Part shown: one piece after another, positions 24,581-33,645 of the stretch
How positions within the stretch are numbered: position 1 is the first letter of the stretch
Layout: every line of letters starts with the position of its first letter
Assembly (NCBI GenBank): GCA_963708115.1
Contig: CAVPRX010000001.1
Coordinates: 806,001-870,000 of the forward strand
DNA: 64,000 bases
DNA from: VRUE01 sp963708115
Lineage (GTDB): Bacteria; Actinomycetota; Thermoleophilia; Solirubrobacterales; 70-9
Direction of reading: 5' to 3'
Notes under the pieces: generated by a model
Told to the model about the DNA's origin: nothing
Databases searched by the model: none
Seen by the model: the letters and a program-made list of their open reading frames with translations, nothing else
Program-made: the position numbers and the translations under genes

Positions 24581-25294
24581 CTAGGCCGTGTGCGTCTCCC
24601 CTGGTTTGAGCAGGACGACCTGCGAGGAGGTCTTCGACTCGACGTCGGACTTGAAAGCGTCGCTGTCGGTGGCGATCGCAGGGAAGGTGTCGTAGTGCAT
24701 CGGGATCACCGTGTCGGCGCCGACGAGCTCGGCGGCAACGACGGCGTCGTGGCGGTCCATCGTGTAGTGACCGCCGATCGGCAGCAGGGCGATATCGACC
24801 GGATTGCGTTCCGCGATCAGCTTCATATCGCTGAAGAGACAGGTGTCGCCGGCGTGGTAGATCGTCACACCGCCGATCGAGATGAGCAGGCCGGCAGCCG
24901 TCCCCGTGACGGTCCCCGGCGTCGGACTGAAAGGGGACTCGGCCGAACCCGCGATCGTGCTCGTGTGCCAAGCCGGGACCAGCTTTACCCAACCCCAACC
25001 GAACTTCACCGTGCCACCGAGGTTGGGATCGTAGGCATTCTCGACTCCCTGCTCTTCAAGCCACTTGGCGATCTCGACGATCGCCACACACTCGGCCCCG
25101 GTCCGGGTCGCGACGCCGACCGCGTCAGCCATATGGTCGACGTGGCCGTGGCTGATCGCGATGTGGGTCGGCTCGACTTCCTCCGCGGTATGGACCGCCG
25201 CCGGGTTGTTGGGCTTGAGGAACGGGTCGACCAGGACGGTCGTGTCCCCCTCGCTCAGCTCGAAGCACGACTGGCCGTGGAACTTGATCTCCAT
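24581..25294 (-). CDS. UPF0173-type metal-dependent hydrolase (metallo-beta-lactamase fold)
   Basis: 237 residues with the motif HGHVDH at 49-54, GHYTMDRHDAVVAAELVGADTVIPMHY near the C-terminus and LLISIGGVTIYHAGDTCLFSDM in between (AGDT is the fourth motif). The family is known as YtkL/UPF0173 and its substrate is unknown. The upstream gene on the same strand is 3 bp away. Confidence 0.9.
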   Translation of the reverse strand: MEIKFHGQSCFELSEGDTTVLVDPFLKPNNPAAVHTAEEVEPTHIAISHGHVDHMADAVGVATRTGAECVAIVEIAKWLEEQGVENAYDPNLGGTVKFGWGWVKLVPAWHTSTIAGSAESPFSPTPGTVTGTAAGLLISIGGVTIYHAGDTCLFSDMKLIAERNPVDIALLPIGGHYTMDRHDAVVAAELVGADTVIPMHYDTFPAIATDSDAFKSDVESKTSSQVVLLKPGETHTA

Positions 25295-25296
25295 CT

Positions 25297-25641
25297 TCAG
25301 CTCTCTCCTTCGGTGTCGGGGGCTTCGCCCTCGCTCATCTCTTCTTTCAGTGCCCAGCCGACGGCAACTCCAACCATCATTCCCATCCTCGCCTCCTCGG
25401 CCAGCAGCGTCCGCACCGCCGCGATCCGCTCCTCCGGGTCAGGCACGGTGGCCGCCTTCAGCGACTCGCTCTCGTGCGACTCGCCGAACCAGCCGCCCTC
25501 GGCGAGGGCGGCGCCCAGCACCCGCTGCAACTGCGGGGCGGCGCGGGCGACGATCAGCTCGGCCTCGGCAAAACGGTCCGCCTCGGCCAGGCGCTCGATC
25601 GCGGCTTCGAGCCGCTCGGCATCGACATCGTCAGGGGCCAT
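25297..25641 (-). CDS. Small helical protein downstream of or fused to the rhomboid-like gene
   Basis: 114 residues from ATG 25641: ERLEAAIERLAEADRFAEAE, then RVLGAALAEGGWFGESHESE and a hydrophobic MGMMVGVAVGWALKEEM. No family recognised. Its frame continues upstream without a stop through DRDVFAGLVGGAVGGLAGL, which looks like a membrane helix of the preceding rhomboid-like protein. With one base restored near 25,745 the two would be a single 375-residue protein. Confidence 0.55.
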   Translation of the reverse strand: MAPDDVDAERLEAAIERLAEADRFAEAELIVARAAPQLQRVLGAALAEGGWFGESHESESLKAATVPDPEERIAAVRTLLAEEARMGMMVGVAVGWALKEEMSEGEAPDTEGES

Positions 25642-25652
25642 CGCCGCTGAGC

Positions 25653-26423
25653 CTATTCGGACGGTCGCACCACGGATGGCGGCGAGCCCGGCGAGGCCAC
25701 CGACGGCACCGCCGACCAGCCCGGCGAAGACGTCGCGGTCGATTCGAAGATCGGCAGGGCGAGCAGCACGGCGGCCGCGACCGCGACGCCGATCCGGTCG
25801 TAGTCCTGGTCGATCGCCTGGTGCGCCTCGGCGCGGCGGATCGCGAACCAGGCCGCGACCGCGCCCAGCGCCATCCCGTTGCCGCCGGCGATGACGACGA
25901 TGTCGCCCTGGGCACTGGCGATGCCGCTGGCCGCCAGCATCCCCAGCGAGCCACAGGCGAGCAGCAGGACGGCGGTGGCCGGAGTGCCGAGCCGCCGCTC
26001 GACCCCGACCCCGAAGATCGCCAGCCCGACCGCGACGACGAAGAGGTAGCCGACGTCGGCGTAGACGAACGGGGCCGTGAAGAAGCGCCACCACTCGCCG
26101 TGGAGCGGCACGGTGAGGCCACCGAGGGTGACCAGCGTGGCGCCGCTCGCCTGCTCGACCAGGAGCAGGATGGCCGAGCCGAGGACCACCGCCAGCGTCG
26201 CGTAGGGGCGGTGGGAGCCGGCCGCGGCCCGGGAGCGCAGTTTGATCCGGAAGAGCCGGCTGGCGGGGCCGCGGCGCGGCTTCGCCTCGAGCCCATCGCC
26301 ACGCCGCTCGAGCTTCGGCGCCCGCTTGCGCAGGCGCGCGCCGCAATAGGGGCACTCCGTGACATAGGGACTGACCTCGGAGCCACAGTTCTTGCAGATG
26401 ACGCTGAGCTCAGTCTCGCTCAT
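25653..26423 (-). CDS. Rhomboid-like membrane protein with N-terminal zinc ribbon, probably inactive
   Basis: Zinc ribbon cysteines C10, C13, C24, C27 precede several membrane segments with the rhomboid loop signature GEWWRFFTAPFVYADV. The TM4 motif reads AGGNGMALG (180-183) where active rhomboids have GxSG, so the catalytic Ser is replaced by Asn and the TM2 HxxxN motif is absent. The last 30 residues (SSPGWSAVPSVASPG) look out of frame, and the in-frame alternative is a normal membrane helix, so I infer a one-base loss near 25,745. Likely a pseudoprotease or scaffold. Confidence 0.7.
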   Translation of the reverse strand: MSETELSVICKNCGSEVSPYVTECPYCGARLRKRAPKLERRGDGLEAKPRRGPASRLFRIKLRSRAAAGSHRPYATLAVVLGSAILLLVEQASGATLVTLGGLTVPLHGEWWRFFTAPFVYADVGYLFVVAVGLAIFGVGVERRLGTPATAVLLLACGSLGMLAASGIASAQGDIVVIAGGNGMALGAVAAWFAIRRAEAHQAIDQDYDRIGVAVAAAVLLALPIFESTATSSPGWSAVPSVASPGSPPSVVRPSE

Positions 26424-26517
26424 GGTTAGTCGAGGATAACTGCCCTGTCACGGCCGCTCACAAGCTGCCGCCGGTGGCATACTGCCGGTTACACCCATCT
26501 TCGAGGAGGAATAGAGC

Positions 26518-27439
26518 GTGGAGTTGAACAGTCTGACCGAGCAGAAATCGCTTCTGGCCGAGCTGGCGCCCGGCAAACGGACCCGCCTGCGCCGCCTGCT
26601 GTTCGAGTTCGGACCGGGCAACGGCACCCTGATGCTGCTGCCGATCGATCAGGGGATCGAGCACGGCCCGCGCGACTTCTTCCCCAACCCCGCCTCCAAG
26701 GACCCCGACTACCAGTTCCGGCTCGCCGCCGAGGCCGGTTACTCGGCCCTCGCCTGCCAGATCGGCATGGCGAGCAAGTACTACCCCGACTACGCCGGCC
26801 AGGTGCCGCTGATCCTCAAGGTCAACGGCAAGACCGACATCCCCTCCTCCGCGCAGGCGTTCTCGACCTGCAACGCCAGCGTCGAGGACGCGGTGCGGCT
26901 CGGCGCCGACGCGGTCGGCTACACGCTCTACGTCGGCTCGCCGCGCCAGGACCAGGATCTGGCCCAGCTGCGCGGCGTGCGCGAAGACTGCGACCGCTTC
27001 GGCATGCCGCTGATCGTCTGGTCCTACCCACGCGGCGAAGCGGTCGACGGCAAGGGCGGCCCCAACTCCTTCTACGCGATCGACTACGCGGCGCGGATGG
27101 CGATGGAGATGGGCGCTGACGTGGTCAAGCTCAACATGCCGAAGATCGACGCGGCGAAGGACAAGGACGCCCCAGGCTCCCTACAACGAGATGGAAGTCG
27201 ATCAGGCCGAGGCGATCCAGCACTGCGTCGAGTCGGCGGGGCGGGCTCTGGTCGTCCTCTCCGGTGGCTCCAAGGTCGATGACGACGTCGTCCTCAACCA
27301 CTGCCGCGAGGTCATGCAGGCGGGCGGCAGCGGCGTCATCTTCGGCCGCAACGTCTGGCAGCGCGAGTGGAGCGAGGCGCTGGAGATCATCGGGCAGATC
27401 AAAGAGACGCTGCTCGGCAACGTGCGGCGCATTCCGTAG
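26518..27439 (+). CDS. Class I fructose-bisphosphate aldolase (DhnA type), frameshifted
   Basis: GTG start with CGAGGAGG upstream. Motifs: LPIDQGIEHGPRDFF, LACQIGMASKYYPDY, VPLILKVNGKT, DVVKLNMPK (Schiff-base Lys), SGGSKVDDDVV and SGVIFGRNVWQR (phosphate site). One extra base at 27,175-27,176 (CCCAGGCTCCC for CCCAGCTCCC) breaks the frame; with it removed, DAPAPYNEMEVDQAEAIQ continues to GNVRRIP. Archaeal/DhnA-type aldolases of this form occur in many Actinobacteria for glycolysis/gluconeogenesis. Confidence 0.88.
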
Positions 27440-27469
27440 GCGTCGTCGATCCCGGTCTGCGGTCCTTTT

Positions 27470-27588
27470 GAAGAGCCCGTCCGGTAGGGCTTTCACTTAA
27501 CTTCTTTCGGTGGATCGCCGGTGGGCTGACGCCCGCAGCCCACACCGAAAAAGTACAAGACGTTTCAGCCCTACCGGATGGGCTCTTC
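27470..27588. repeat. Hairpin repeat family, copy A (119 bp)
   Basis: Outer arms of 22 bp (GAAGAGCCCGTCCGGTAGGGCT and its reverse complement with one mismatch) enclose TTTCGGTG ... CACCGAAA and an inner stem GTGGGCT ... AGCCCAC. A second copy is at 58521-58635 and shares CCGGTAGGGCT and ACCGAAAAAGTACAAGACG. It sits between the aldolase and the nuclease gene. Confidence 0.75.
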
Positions 27589-27627
27589 GTGGGGGGCGAG
27601 AGTTCGCTGCTGGGGCCTTTACGTGTT

Positions 27628-28123
27628 GTGTATCGGCATTGGCTTGGCAGCTTTGTGCTCTTCTTGGCGGTGGCGGTGATCGTGCTGCGGCCCTGGGAGG
27701 GGGAGCTTGAGGTTGGACCGGCGTCTGCTGTGGCTCGGGTGGCGCGGGTGGTCGATGGGGACACGATCGAAGCTCGGATCGGGGGTGCGGTGGAGGACGT
27801 GCGGTTGATCGGGGTGGATACGCCGGAGACGGTCAAGCCGGAGACGCCGGTGCAGTGCTTCGGCGAGCGGGCCTCGCACTTCACGAAACGGCGGTTGACC
27901 GGCAGGCAGGTGCGGCTGGTCTTCGGCGTCGAGCGGCGGGACGTCTACGGACGGCTGCTGGCCTACGTCTATCTCCATGGCAGCTTTTTCAACCCGATCC
28001 TGGTCCGCCGCGGCCTCGCCCGCTCGCTTGACGATCCCGCCGAACGACCGCTTCGCGCCGCGCTTTCGGCACCTCGAGCTGGTCGCGGCCGGTGCCGGAC
28101 GCGGCCTCTGGGGCGCCTGCTGA
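27628..28123 (+). CDS. Membrane-anchored thermonuclease-like (SNase) protein, frameshifted
   Basis: An N-terminal membrane anchor (HWLGSFVLFLAVAVIVL) precedes an SNase-fold domain: VVDGDTIEARIGG, VRLIGVDTPE (Arg and Asp of the active site), and RRDVYGRLLAYVYLHG. One extra base near 28,028 (GCTTGACG) moves the frame; removing it gives LARSLTIPPNDRFAPRFRHLELVAAGAGRGLWGAC and a stop at 28,121-28,123. The GTG at 27589 is also in frame but falls at the edge of the repeat; 27628 is preferred. Confidence 0.78.
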
Positions 28124-28209
28124 TCGTGACCAACGTCACTACTTGAGCCCTGCATGCGCTCGTGCGGCTTTGCTACGGTCCGCCGCCGCGAGCCCCCGGG
28201 CCGCCCCCT

Positions 28210-28449
28210 ATGAGAATGCGTCAAAGCATCAACCAGTTCGAGGTTGCCTTCGAGCAGGAGACGACCTTGGAGCGCCGCCGTCGCGAGCAGCTGCGCCGAC
28301 GCGCCGCCAACCGGTCGCGCGAGCGCCGCATGACCCGCAACGAGCAGCACGGCAAAGTGCGCTTCAGCGTGCTCGCCGTCTGCCTCACCGCGACGGTCGT
28401 CGTCGTGGTCGTCTCGATGTTCGAGGCGCTCTCCTTCCTGATGGCCTAG
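28210..28449 (+). CDS. Small single-span membrane protein with basic N-terminus
   Basis: 79 residues: a charged stretch (ETTLERRRREQLRRRAANRS) then one hydrophobic helix (FSVLAVCLTATVVVVVVSMF). No family known to me. ATG 28210 preferred over 28162 because the first 16 residues are proline-rich and unlike protein. Confidence 0.6.
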   Translation: MRMRQSINQFEVAFEQETTLERRRREQLRRRAANRSRERRMTRNEQHGKVRFSVLAVCLTATVVVVVVSMFEALSFLMA

Positions 28450-28673
28450 AGCCGCCCCGCGACCGTGACTCCGCGAACCGCAGCGGAGGCCTGGCGTCGG
28501 CTAGGCGCGTGCGCGGGGGCGACGCAGACCAAGCTGGGCGCCGGACATGGGCGAAGCGGGTAGTGGTTACTACCCGTAAGCCCACGGGTGGCGATCCAGC
28601 GCCGGTATGCGGCGTCATCCGCGTGCGTGGATAGCCGACGCCGGGCCTCTAGGTTGAATAGACTCGCGCGCCG

Positions 28674-29273
28674 ATGGCAAGACGCTCACTGAAGCCACAG
28701 CTCAACCAGATCCGCGCCTGGGTGCGGCAGGGCCGTACCGACGCCTGGATCGCCCACCAGCTCGAAGTCTCCGCCTCGGAGCTGCGCGAGTTCCGCAAGC
28801 AGCACGACCTCAACCCCGGCGGCGAGGACACCGGCGGCGGCGAGGTCGACCTCCGCGACGAGATCGAGGCCGAGGTCGAGGCCGCGACGGCCGAAGAGGC
28901 GGCCGAGGAGGAAGAGGACGAGGACGAGCCAGACGAGGACGAGGACGGCGACGAGAAGCCGGCTCGCAAAACCTCCAAAGCCGGCGAGGATGACGACGAC
29001 GAGACCGGTGGAGCGCGCCCCCGGCGCAGGCGGCGACGTGGCAGGCGCGGCGGCCGTGGCCGGCGCAAAGAGCTCGAGGCGACCTTCGACCATGGCGAGC
29101 GGGACGGCTACGGCCTCTGGCTCGATGCCGCGGTCAAGGACAACCCCGTCTACGCCGAGCACTGGGCCGGCAAGCGCGAGGTCACGGTCCGCATCGACGC
29201 GGACCAGATCGTCATCCGCCGCGCGGGCGAGAGCGCCCCGGCCGACGACGACGGCGACGACTCCGACGACTGA
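28674..29273 (+). CDS. HTH protein with acidic/basic low-complexity middle, lineage-type
   Basis: 199 residues. Residues 1-45 resemble a short HTH (LNQIRAWVRQGRTDAWIAHQ, LEVSASELREFRKQHDL). A highly acidic stretch (EEEEDEDEPDEDEDGDE) and a highly basic stretch (RPRRRRRRGRRGGRGRRKE) follow, then a C-terminal domain (GERDGYGLWLDAAVKDNPVY, KREVTVRIDADQIVIRR). Probably binds nucleic acid; function unknown. Confidence 0.65.
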   Translation: MARRSLKPQLNQIRAWVRQGRTDAWIAHQLEVSASELREFRKQHDLNPGGEDTGGGEVDLRDEIEAEVEAATAEEAAEEEEDEDEPDEDEDGDEKPARKTSKAGEDDDDETGGARPRRRRRRGRRGGRGRRKELEATFDHGERDGYGLWLDAAVKDNPVYAEHWAGKREVTVRIDADQIVIRRAGESAPADDDGDDSDD

Positions 29274-29279
29274 GTCGGC

Positions 29280-29605
29280 TCAGACGAGCAGCCGGCGACC
29301 GCCGGCGAAGTCCTTGGCCCCGCGCAGATAGAGCCAGAAGGCCGCGTCGGCGAGCGCGCGCGAATCGCCGCCGAGCGCCGGGCGCGGCATCGCTCGCCAC
29401 CTGCAGGCACCAGTCGGTGCCCCGCCCGTAGAGCTCCGCCAATTCCGTCGCCGCGAAGGTCGGCCCGATCCGGCGTCGCAGCTCGTCCTGAATCGCGCCG
29501 ACGACCCGATCGGCCTGGCGGCGCTCGCGCGGCGTCCTCGATCGCCTGCAGCGCCCGCATGCCCTCCTCCCACTGGAAGAGCGCGTTCTCGAGCGGATAG
29601 CTCAT
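29280..29605 (-). pseudogene. Conserved hypothetical protein, two frameshifts
   Basis: Three frames assemble into one ~108-residue protein: MSYPLENALFQWEEGMRALQ (from 29605), then a middle part with AELYGRGTDWCLQVASD, then DSRALADAAFWLYLRGAKDF. I have seen similar short proteins annotated as hypothetical in Actinobacteria, from memory. Indels lie near 29,530 and 29,390. Start ATG overlaps the stop of the upstream GT-C-type gene (ATGA). Function unknown. Confidence 0.5.
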
Positions 29606-31828
29606 GCGACGAGACTACCCAGACGGCTGCTGGGGAATCCGGCGCAGCGGAGCGTTTGCGCGGACCGCAGGTCGGCGGGGTCGAGGCGGCCGCGGACGCG
29701 CCAGACGGTTACCGGGCCGCTGCGCTGGATCGGGACCACCGCGGGCTCGCCGCGCAGCCAGCGAGCCTCCGGCGAGGGGACCGGCTTGCCCGGCTCGATG
29801 AAGTTGAGGAAGGGAGAGGTGACCAGGTAGTCGAGATCGGCGGCGTTGACGGCGGCGCGAAATTCGGCGCAGCTCTGGAATCGCGTTGAAAGCGCCATGC
29901 GGTCCCTCGACGCCGAGGTAGCGCACGCGGTTGGAGAGGTCGGTGCCGTAGAAGCCGTACTCGAGGAAGCCGGCGGTGGTGCCGGCGAGGCCGATACGGG
30001 AATCCTCGACGCCCCGGGCCCAGCGATAGGCGGAGTCGAGATGCATGCCCGGGATGCTCGTCTCAGCGTCCGCGTTGAGGAAGCGGTCGCGCAGGTAGTC
30101 CCGCTGCACCGGGTAGCCGATCGCGACCACGGCGAGTGCAAGGCCGGCGAATCCAGCGACGATCGCACCCCGCGGCGCTCCGCGCCGGCGGGCGAACAGC
30201 AGTGCGGCCGGGATCAGCACCACCAAGGCGGCGATCAGCCAGCCGAAGAGGCGGTCGGGGTCGCGCAGGGCGGCGTCGGAGCGGTCGGTGACGAGCAGGA
30301 CCAGCAAGAACGCCCCGAGCAGGGAGCCACTGACCCCGCTCTCGCCGAAATGCCAGAGGCAGCAAGGTCAAGCCCGCTAGAAGAGCTGGGATGGCGTAGC
30401 GGATGTTTATTGCGAAGCCGACGGGGGCGCCCTCGGCTCCTGCGGCGCTTAGGGGGGTGAAGACGTAGGCGAGCATGCCGAACAGGGCTACGCCGCCCAT
30501 CCAGCGCAGGACGCGCGTGCGGCCCCAGAGGAGGGCGGTCAGGCCGCCGGCTACGGCGGCGACGATGACCAGGGGCCAGAGGGCGCCAAAAGCTTGGTGC
30601 AGGCCCGACTCGAAGTACTTGCTCCAGACGCCGGTGTCGGTGGCGTAGTGGGCGATGCTGAAGTCAGGACGACCTTCCTGCAGCCGCTCGGGATGAGGCA
30701 GCGAGATCGGCCCCAGATGCTCCAGCTGGGGCAGCGGGATTGCCCGAGATGATCAGGTTGCGCAAGTACCAGTAGCCGCCACCGGCAACAGCCGCCGCGA
30801 ACCACCACCCCGCAGCAGCCCAGCGACGACCAGCGGGCGCCAGCACGATCACGGCAACGGTGAGCGCAGCGGCCATCGCCAGCGCCGTCGACTTCGTCCC
30901 GACCGCCATCCCAACGGCCAATCCGGCCGCCGCAAGGGGCCAACCTGGCCGCTTATTCGCATTGACGAGGATCGCGATCGCCGCAAGCAGCAGCGCCGCA
31001 GCCATCAGATCGTTCTTGGCAGCTCCCGGCTCACGCACGACCAGCGTGTGGCACTCGAGCAGGATCCCGGCAGCGACGATCGTCAGCGGCGCTCGCCCAT
31101 AGGGCCTTCCGATGCACCAAGCCGCCAGGAAAGCAATCGCCAGCCAACCGAAGTTGAGGAAGAGCGACAGCGTGTCCCGCCCCGTAAGCAGGATCCCATC
31201 CGCGTGCAGCAGCTCCCCGTTCTGCGGATAGAACCAATTCGTGAAGATCGTCTCGGTGTAGTGCGATCCCGTAACCGAGTGGCTATGCGCCATTTCCACC
31301 GCAAACGGCAGGTGGTACCAAAGCGAATCGAAGTTGAAGACGCCCCGACCCAAGGCATCTTTCGCAGTCAAGCCCCAGTGCGCAAACACCAGCGCCACGA
31401 CCCCAACCGCGACAGCCGTAAGCCACCCTCCCGCGGGTGGCGGGGAGAGGGGGTGGCGGGGCACAGCGGCGTCCTCTTTTTCGCCCCGATCGCGATCTCG
31501 GACGGCCGCCCGGCGATTCAGGCGAAAAACCCAGCGAAGCCCCGGCATCCCCTCTCCCCGACAGGACCCGCGGGCCGAAGGCAACCGCTGCCGCCAGAAG
31601 AAGCGCTGAGGCGACCAGCGTCCCTGCGTAGAGGAGGCTGAAGAGGCCAAGCAGCTCGCTGAGCCAGATCAGCAGCGCGACGCCAAGAATCCCCTCGACC
31701 AAGTGCGCCGGCGCCCCCTCCCACTCGGGCATCAACCTCCGTCGCAGGCAAACCGCGGAGAGCCCCAGCGAAAGGACCAGGACGGCCAGCAGGACAGCGC
31801 TGAGGACGTAGGAACCGGCGCTAACCAC
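29602..31828 (-). pseudogene. GT-C-type polytopic membrane glycosyltransferase-like protein, several frameshifts
   Basis: Continuous similarity in at least five frame segments: SYVLSAVLLAVLVLSLGLSA (from 31828), FNFDSLWYHLPFAVEMAHS with many hydrophobic helices to YWYLRNLIISGNP, FSIAHYATDTGVWSKYF, FAINIRYAIPALLAG, then FGWLIAALVVLIPAALLF, and a C-terminal soluble segment (FQSCAEFRAAVNAADLDYLV). A DSLWYH loop after the first helices resembles GT-C enzymes that use lipid-linked sugars. Indels near 31,520, 30,740, 30,345 and 29,890. The gene is co-directional with ftsB and eno. Confidence 0.6.
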
Positions 31829-31849
31829 CGGCCGCTCCTCGGATTGGGG

Positions 31850-32254
31850 CTAACCGCCGAGCCCGTGGACGACGATCGGCGTCTCGCCTTCGGCGACCAT
31901 GCCCTGTGCGCGGGCCCTGCGATCGATGACCGTGGGCTCGTCGGCCGTCTGGATGCGGTTGTGGAGGCGCTTGTTTTCGCGCAGCATCTCGTGGAACTCG
32001 GCTTTGGCGGCGGTGGTCGCCGTGTAGGTCTTGACGAAGTCGATCGCCGGGTTCAGGTACGAGTAGAGGACGGCGGCGAGGACCAGGGTCAGGGCGATAC
32101 GCCCGACGCGGTCCCAGCGGATGCGGCTCTCGCCGCGCCGCGCCGCAGGTTTGCGGCGAGCCGCCGGGCGCCGTTTCCGCGGCGACGCGGTTTTCCGAGA
32201 GGTAGCCCTGCGCGTCGTGGATGCGCTTCTTGCCGGCCGGGCGCGAGCTGCCAT
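31850..32254 (-). CDS. FtsB/DivIC-type septum formation initiator
   Basis: 134 residues: a basic, Ala/Arg-rich cytoplasmic tail (~60 aa), one membrane helix (VGRIALTLVLAAVLYSYLNP), then a coiled coil (KTYTATTAAKAEFHEMLREN) and a periplasm-side end (EPTVIDRRARAQGMVAEG). The family helps assemble the divisome. Position right after eno is the usual one. Confidence 0.82.
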   Translation of the reverse strand: MAARARPARSASTTRRATSRKTASPRKRRPAARRKPAARRGESRIRWDRVGRIALTLVLAAVLYSYLNPAIDFVKTYTATTAAKAEFHEMLRENKRLHNRIQTADEPTVIDRRARAQGMVAEGETPIVVHGLGG

Positions 32255-32303
32255 ACCCGGTCCTACGCGACCGAGCCCCGCATTCCTTCATTAAGGCCAA
32301 GGC

Positions 32304-33599
32304 CTAAGAAACGCGCTGGGCGAAAGCGTCCAGGCCGGGAAATTCCGCGTTCGCCCCCAACTCCTCCTCGATCCGCAGCAGGCGGTTGTACTTCGCAACC
32401 CGATCCGAGCGCGACGGGGCGCCGGTCTTGATCTGACCCGCGCCGGTGGCGACGGCGAGGTCGGCGATCGTCGTGTCTTCGGTCTCGCCCGAGCGGTGCG
32501 AGATGACAGCCGTGTAGCCGGCCTCGCGGGCGATGCGGATCGCCTCCAGGGTCTCGCTCAGGGTGCCGATCTGGTTGACCTTGACCAGGATCGAGTTGCC
32601 GACGCCGAGCTCGATCCCGCGGCGCAGCCGCTCCGGGTTGGTGACGAAGAGGTCGTCGCCGACCAGCTGCACCCGCTCGCCGAGCCGCTCGGTCAGCAGC
32701 TTCCAGCCGTCCCAGTCCTCCTCGTCCATGCCGTCCTCGATCGAGAGGATCGGGTAGCGCGAGCAGGCGTCCTCCCAGTAGGCGGCCATCTCCTCGGGCG
32801 AGAGCGTGCGACCCTCGTGCTCGAGCACGTAGGCGCCGCCCTCATAGACCTCGCTGGTGGCCGGGTCGAGGGCGATGAAGACATCGGAGCCCGGCTCGTA
32901 GCCCGCGGCCTCGACGCCCGCCAGGACGGCCTGCAGGGCCGCCTCGTTGGAGTCGAGATCGGGGGCGAAGCCGCCCTCGTCGCCGCCCGCGGTCGAGAGC
33001 CCCTTCGAGGCGAGGCTCTTCTTCAGCGCGTGGAAGACCTCGGTGCCGACCCGCAGGCACTCGGCAAAGCTCGATGCGCCGGCCGGAACCACCATGAACT
33101 CCTGGAAGTCGACCGAGTTGTCGGCGTGGGCGCCGCCGTTGAGCACGTTCATCATCGGCACCGGCAGGAGACTCGGCTCGCCGCCGCCATAGAGCTCGGC
33201 CAGATAACGGTAGAGGGGCTGGCCGGAGTCGACCGCAGCCGCCTTTGCCGCCGCCAGAGAGACGCCGAGGATCGCGTTGGCGCCCAGCCGGCCCTTGTTC
33301 GGGGTGCCGTCGAGCTCGATCATCGTCTCGTCGAGCGCGCCCTGCTCGGCGGCGCGCGCTCCGGTCAGAGCCGCGGCGATCTCGCCGTTGACGTTCGCGA
33401 CCGCGCCGGACACCCCCTTGCCGCTCCAGGCGGCGCCGCCGTCGCGCAGCTCGACCGCCTCGAACTCGCCGGTGGAGGCGCCTGACGGCACCGCTGCCAG
33501 CCCGCGCGCGCCCGAGTCGAGGACAACCTCGACCTCGACCGTGGGGTTGCCGCGCGAGTCGAGGATCTGGCGCGCGTGGATGGAGGAGATGGCGCTCAT
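32304..33599 (-). CDS. eno: Enolase (phosphopyruvate hydratase)
   Basis: 431 residues, normal length. Motifs: ILDSRGNPTVEVEV, SGASTGEFEAVELRD, VPMMNVLNGGAHADNSVDFQ, AGGDEGGFAPDL, IEDGMDEEDWDGW, VGDDLFVTNPERL, VKVNQIGTLSETL and SHRSGETED. Interconverts 2-phosphoglycerate and phosphoenolpyruvate in glycolysis. Confidence 0.98.
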   Translation of the reverse strand: MSAISSIHARQILDSRGNPTVEVEVVLDSGARGLAAVPSGASTGEFEAVELRDGGAAWSGKGVSGAVANVNGEIAAALTGARAAEQGALDETMIELDGTPNKGRLGANAILGVSLAAAKAAAVDSGQPLYRYLAELYGGGEPSLLPVPMMNVLNGGAHADNSVDFQEFMVVPAGASSFAECLRVGTEVFHALKKSLASKGLSTAGGDEGGFAPDLDSNEAALQAVLAGVEAAGYEPGSDVFIALDPATSEVYEGGAYVLEHEGRTLSPEEMAAYWEDACSRYPILSIEDGMDEEDWDGWKLLTERLGERVQLVGDDLFVTNPERLRRGIELGVGNSILVKVNQIGTLSETLEAIRIAREAGYTAVISHRSGETEDTTIADLAVATGAGQIKTGAPSRSDRVAKYNRLLRIEEELGANAEFPGLDAFAQRVS

Positions 33600-33645
33600 G
33601 GAAGGCGCGCCAGTCTATCGACGGCCGGCGGTCGCGTCCGGGGGG

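Noticed and set aside
22441..27180. Programmed ribosomal frameshifting in the sigma, aldolase and R2-like genes
   Set aside because: No slippery sequence or downstream stimulatory structure is seen, the shifts differ in direction, and ten neighbouring genes show the same kind of one-base change; sequence error is more likely.
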